Below, piece by piece: positions 62,546 to 64,000 of a stretch of DNA of 64,000 nt; the first letter of the stretch is position 1, and the number at the start of each line of letters is the position of its first letter. The notes below the pieces were generated by a model. It was not told the DNA's origin. It saw nothing but the letters and a program-made list of their open reading frames with translations, and searched no databases. Position numbers and translations under genes: made by a program. Origin of the DNA: Polymorphobacter megasporae (GTDB lineage: Bacteria > Pseudomonadota > Alphaproteobacteria > Sphingomonadales > Sphingomonadaceae); the NCBI RefSeq assembly GCF_018982885.2, contig NZ_CP081848.1:558001-622000 (forward strand), written 5' to 3'.

Positions 62546-62621
62546 CGTCATCCCTGCGAAGGCGGGGACCCATAACCACGGACAGTTGGGGTGATGGGTC
62601 CCTGCCTCCTCGGGGATGACG
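62546..62621. repeat. REP-like palindromic element
   Basis: CGTCATCCCTGCGAAGGCGG and the following bases up to 62573 are complementary, with a few mismatches, to 62594-62621 (ending CGGGGATGACG). A large hairpin results, of the kind scattered between genes in many Proteobacteria. It may also act as a terminator after purB. Confidence 0.75.
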
Positions 62622-62702
62622 ACAATGTGGGTGGGTATCCCCGCTCAAACCGCTGGCACGCCGGCCCTTGTCTTTCGCGCGCGGCGACTCGATGATGCAG
62701 CC

Positions 62703-63968
62703 ATGATCCAAGCCGGACTCGACCGCCGCTCGCTCCTCGTTTCGGGGGCGGTGCTCGGCGCGCTCGCGATCCTCCCCTCGGGAACCGCCGCCGCCGAGAT
62801 CGACACCGCGGGGCTCGCGTCGATGACCGGCGACGTCCGCCCGATCGGCCCCGCCGAACGCGCAGCGCGGCTCGACGCGTGGCGCGCGTTGATGGCGGCG
62901 CACGGCATCGCCGCAGTGGTGATCGAGCCCGGCGCATCGATGGTCTATTTCACCGGGGTGAAATGGCGTCGGAGCGAACGGTTGACGCTCGCCCTGCTGT
63001 TCGCGACCGGCGACCCGGTGATCGTCACGCCGTTCTTCGAGGAGCCCTCGGTCCGCCAGAGCCTCGGCATCCCCGCCGACGTCCGCGTCTGGCAGGAAGA
63101 CGAAAGCCCGGTCGCGCTCGCCGCGAAGATCATCGGCGAGCGCGGTGCCGCACGCGGCGCGGTCGGCGTCGAGGAGACGGTGCGCTTCTTCGCCAGCGAC
63201 GGGCTCGCCAAGGCGCTGCCGCAAGCGCGGATCGTGTCGGCGAACCCGGTCGTGCGCGGCTGCCGGATGCTCAAGACGCCCGCCGAACTCGCGCTGATGC
63301 AGAAGGCGAGCGACATCACGATCGCCGCGTATCGCTGGACATGGCCGCGGGTTCGCGACGGGATGACCCCCGGCGAGATCGGCGCGCTGATGGACGCCGC
63401 CACGGTCAAGCTAGGCGGCATCCCCGAATTCGCGCTCGTCCTGCTCGGCGAGGCGGCGGCCTACCCGCACGGGTCGAGCAAGCCGCAGCGCGTCCGCGAG
63501 GGCGAGGTCGTGCTGATGGACTGCGGCTGCACCGTCGATGGCTATCAGTCGGACATCTCGCGGACCTTCGTCCCCGGCCGCGCCCCCGACGCGGTCCGCC
63601 GCGTGTGGGATACCGTCGCGCGCGGGCAGCAGGTCGCCTTCGCCGCGGCGAAGGTCGGCGCGGCGGCGGGGAGCGTCGACGATGCGGTCCGGGCTTATTA
63701 CACCGCGCAGGGCTTCGGCCCCGGCTACCGCCTGCCCGGCCTGTCGCACCGCACCGGCCACGGCATCGGCCTCGACGGTCACGAGCCGGTCAACCTCGTC
63801 CACGGCGAGACGACGCCGCTGACTCCCGGCATGTGCTTCTCGAACGAACCGGGACTGTATCTGCCGGGACAGTTCGGCGTCCGGCTCGAGGACTGCTTCC
63901 ACATGACCGCCGACGGGCCGCGCTGGTTCTCGACCCCGCCGCCGTCGCTCGACCGCCCGTTCGATTAG
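62703..63968 (+). CDS. Tat-exported M24 peptidase (Xaa-Pro aminopeptidase-like)
   Basis: A 421-residue enzyme. The signal LDRRSLLVSGAVLGALAI has a twin arginine. The N-terminal creatinase-like domain (about 60-190) is followed by the pita-bread metallopeptidase fold with the five metal ligands: Asp in VVLMDCGCTVDG, Asp in YQSDISRTFV, His in SHRTGHGIGLDGHEP, Glu in CFSNEPGLYLPG and Glu in GVRLEDCF. It removes N-terminal residues before proline, or acts on related substrates, in the periplasm. The ATG at 62703 is chosen because it starts the signal. It ends nine bases before the next ATG. Confidence 0.92.
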   Translation: MIQAGLDRRSLLVSGAVLGALAILPSGTAAAEIDTAGLASMTGDVRPIGPAERAARLDAWRALMAAHGIAAVVIEPGASMVYFTGVKWRRSERLTLALLFATGDPVIVTPFFEEPSVRQSLGIPADVRVWQEDESPVALAAKIIGERGAARGAVGVEETVRFFASDGLAKALPQARIVSANPVVRGCRMLKTPAELALMQKASDITIAAYRWTWPRVRDGMTPGEIGALMDAATVKLGGIPEFALVLLGEAAAYPHGSSKPQRVREGEVVLMDCGCTVDGYQSDISRTFVPGRAPDAVRRVWDTVARGQQVAFAAAKVGAAAGSVDDAVRAYYTAQGFGPGYRLPGLSHRTGHGIGLDGHEPVNLVHGETTPLTPGMCFSNEPGLYLPGQFGVRLEDCFHMTADGPRWFSTPPPSLDRPFD

Positions 63969-63977
63969 AGGACCCGC

Positions 63978-64000
63978 ATGATCGCCATCGCACTCGCCGC
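63978..64000 (+). CDS. Start of a gene cut by the window edge
   Basis: An ATG at 63978, nine bases after the peptidase stop and with AGAGGA upstream, opens a frame reading MIAIALA, which could be the start of a signal peptide. Only seven codons are visible, so nothing more can be said. Confidence 0.4.

Overview
The window looks like part of a chromosome of a high-GC alphaproteobacterium, most likely a member of the Sphingomonadales. The basis is the PEP-CTERM proteins ending in VPEPATWAML-type motifs, the gene runs argH-lptM-lysA-galU and HAD-dapD, a MucR-type regulator, and the style of the small secreted Met/Ser/Thr-rich proteins. Genus cannot be fixed from the sequence alone.

The window falls into two parts, joined at a tRNA-Ser(CGA) gene on the minus strand (38842-38931). 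To its left, right next to the tRNA 3' end, sits a P4-type tyrosine integrase (37348-38664). Everything from the integrase leftwards (1 to about 38840) reads as an old, mosaic integrated island. It holds one intact IS5-type element, an IS3-type element, an IS66 element with a clean 8-bp target duplication, and remnants of IS5, IS21 and Tn3 transposases. Many genes are broken by frameshifts: an FAD monooxygenase, a zinc alcohol dehydrogenase, a BAAT-type hydrolase and a LuxR regulator. The far-left end of the island was not found.

The surviving island genes are mostly of conflict type. They include a Tae4-family peptidoglycan amidase coupled to a secreted partner (7952-9087); a two-gene module with a TIR-like (CAP12/PF10137-type) effector (15208-16391) followed by a 16-bp tandem repeat; and a Panacea-domain antitoxin with a candidate toxin (25842-26736). 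Near the integrase lies a block with a DNA methyltransferase (29180-30589), two unknown proteins, a sensorless histidine kinase, a TM0106-family RecB-like nuclease (34000-35487), a GNAT acetyltransferase and an AlpA-type regulator with an unknown N-terminal region. RecD2, two PEP-CTERM proteins, MucR, an MpaB-like oxygenase and small enzymes lie between them.

To the right of the tRNA (about 39000-64000) the DNA is tightly packed housekeeping sequence with overlapping start and stop codons. It contains hspQ; an Atm1-like ABC exporter; a secreted amidohydrolase; a fasciclin protein beside an ECF sigma/anti-sigma pair; an alr-mlaE-mlaF operon that runs into the sigma gene; dnaB; a HAD nucleotidase with dapD; a Phd/PIN toxin-antitoxin pair whose toxin is frameshifted; a TlpA thioredoxin; argH-lptM-lysA; galU; a precorrin-2 dehydrogenase-like gene; a VIT-family transporter; three small secreted proteins; purB; and a Tat-exported M24 peptidase. 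Lysine/meso-diaminopimelate (dapD, lysA), arginine (argH), D-alanine (alr) and purine (purB) synthesis are all represented.
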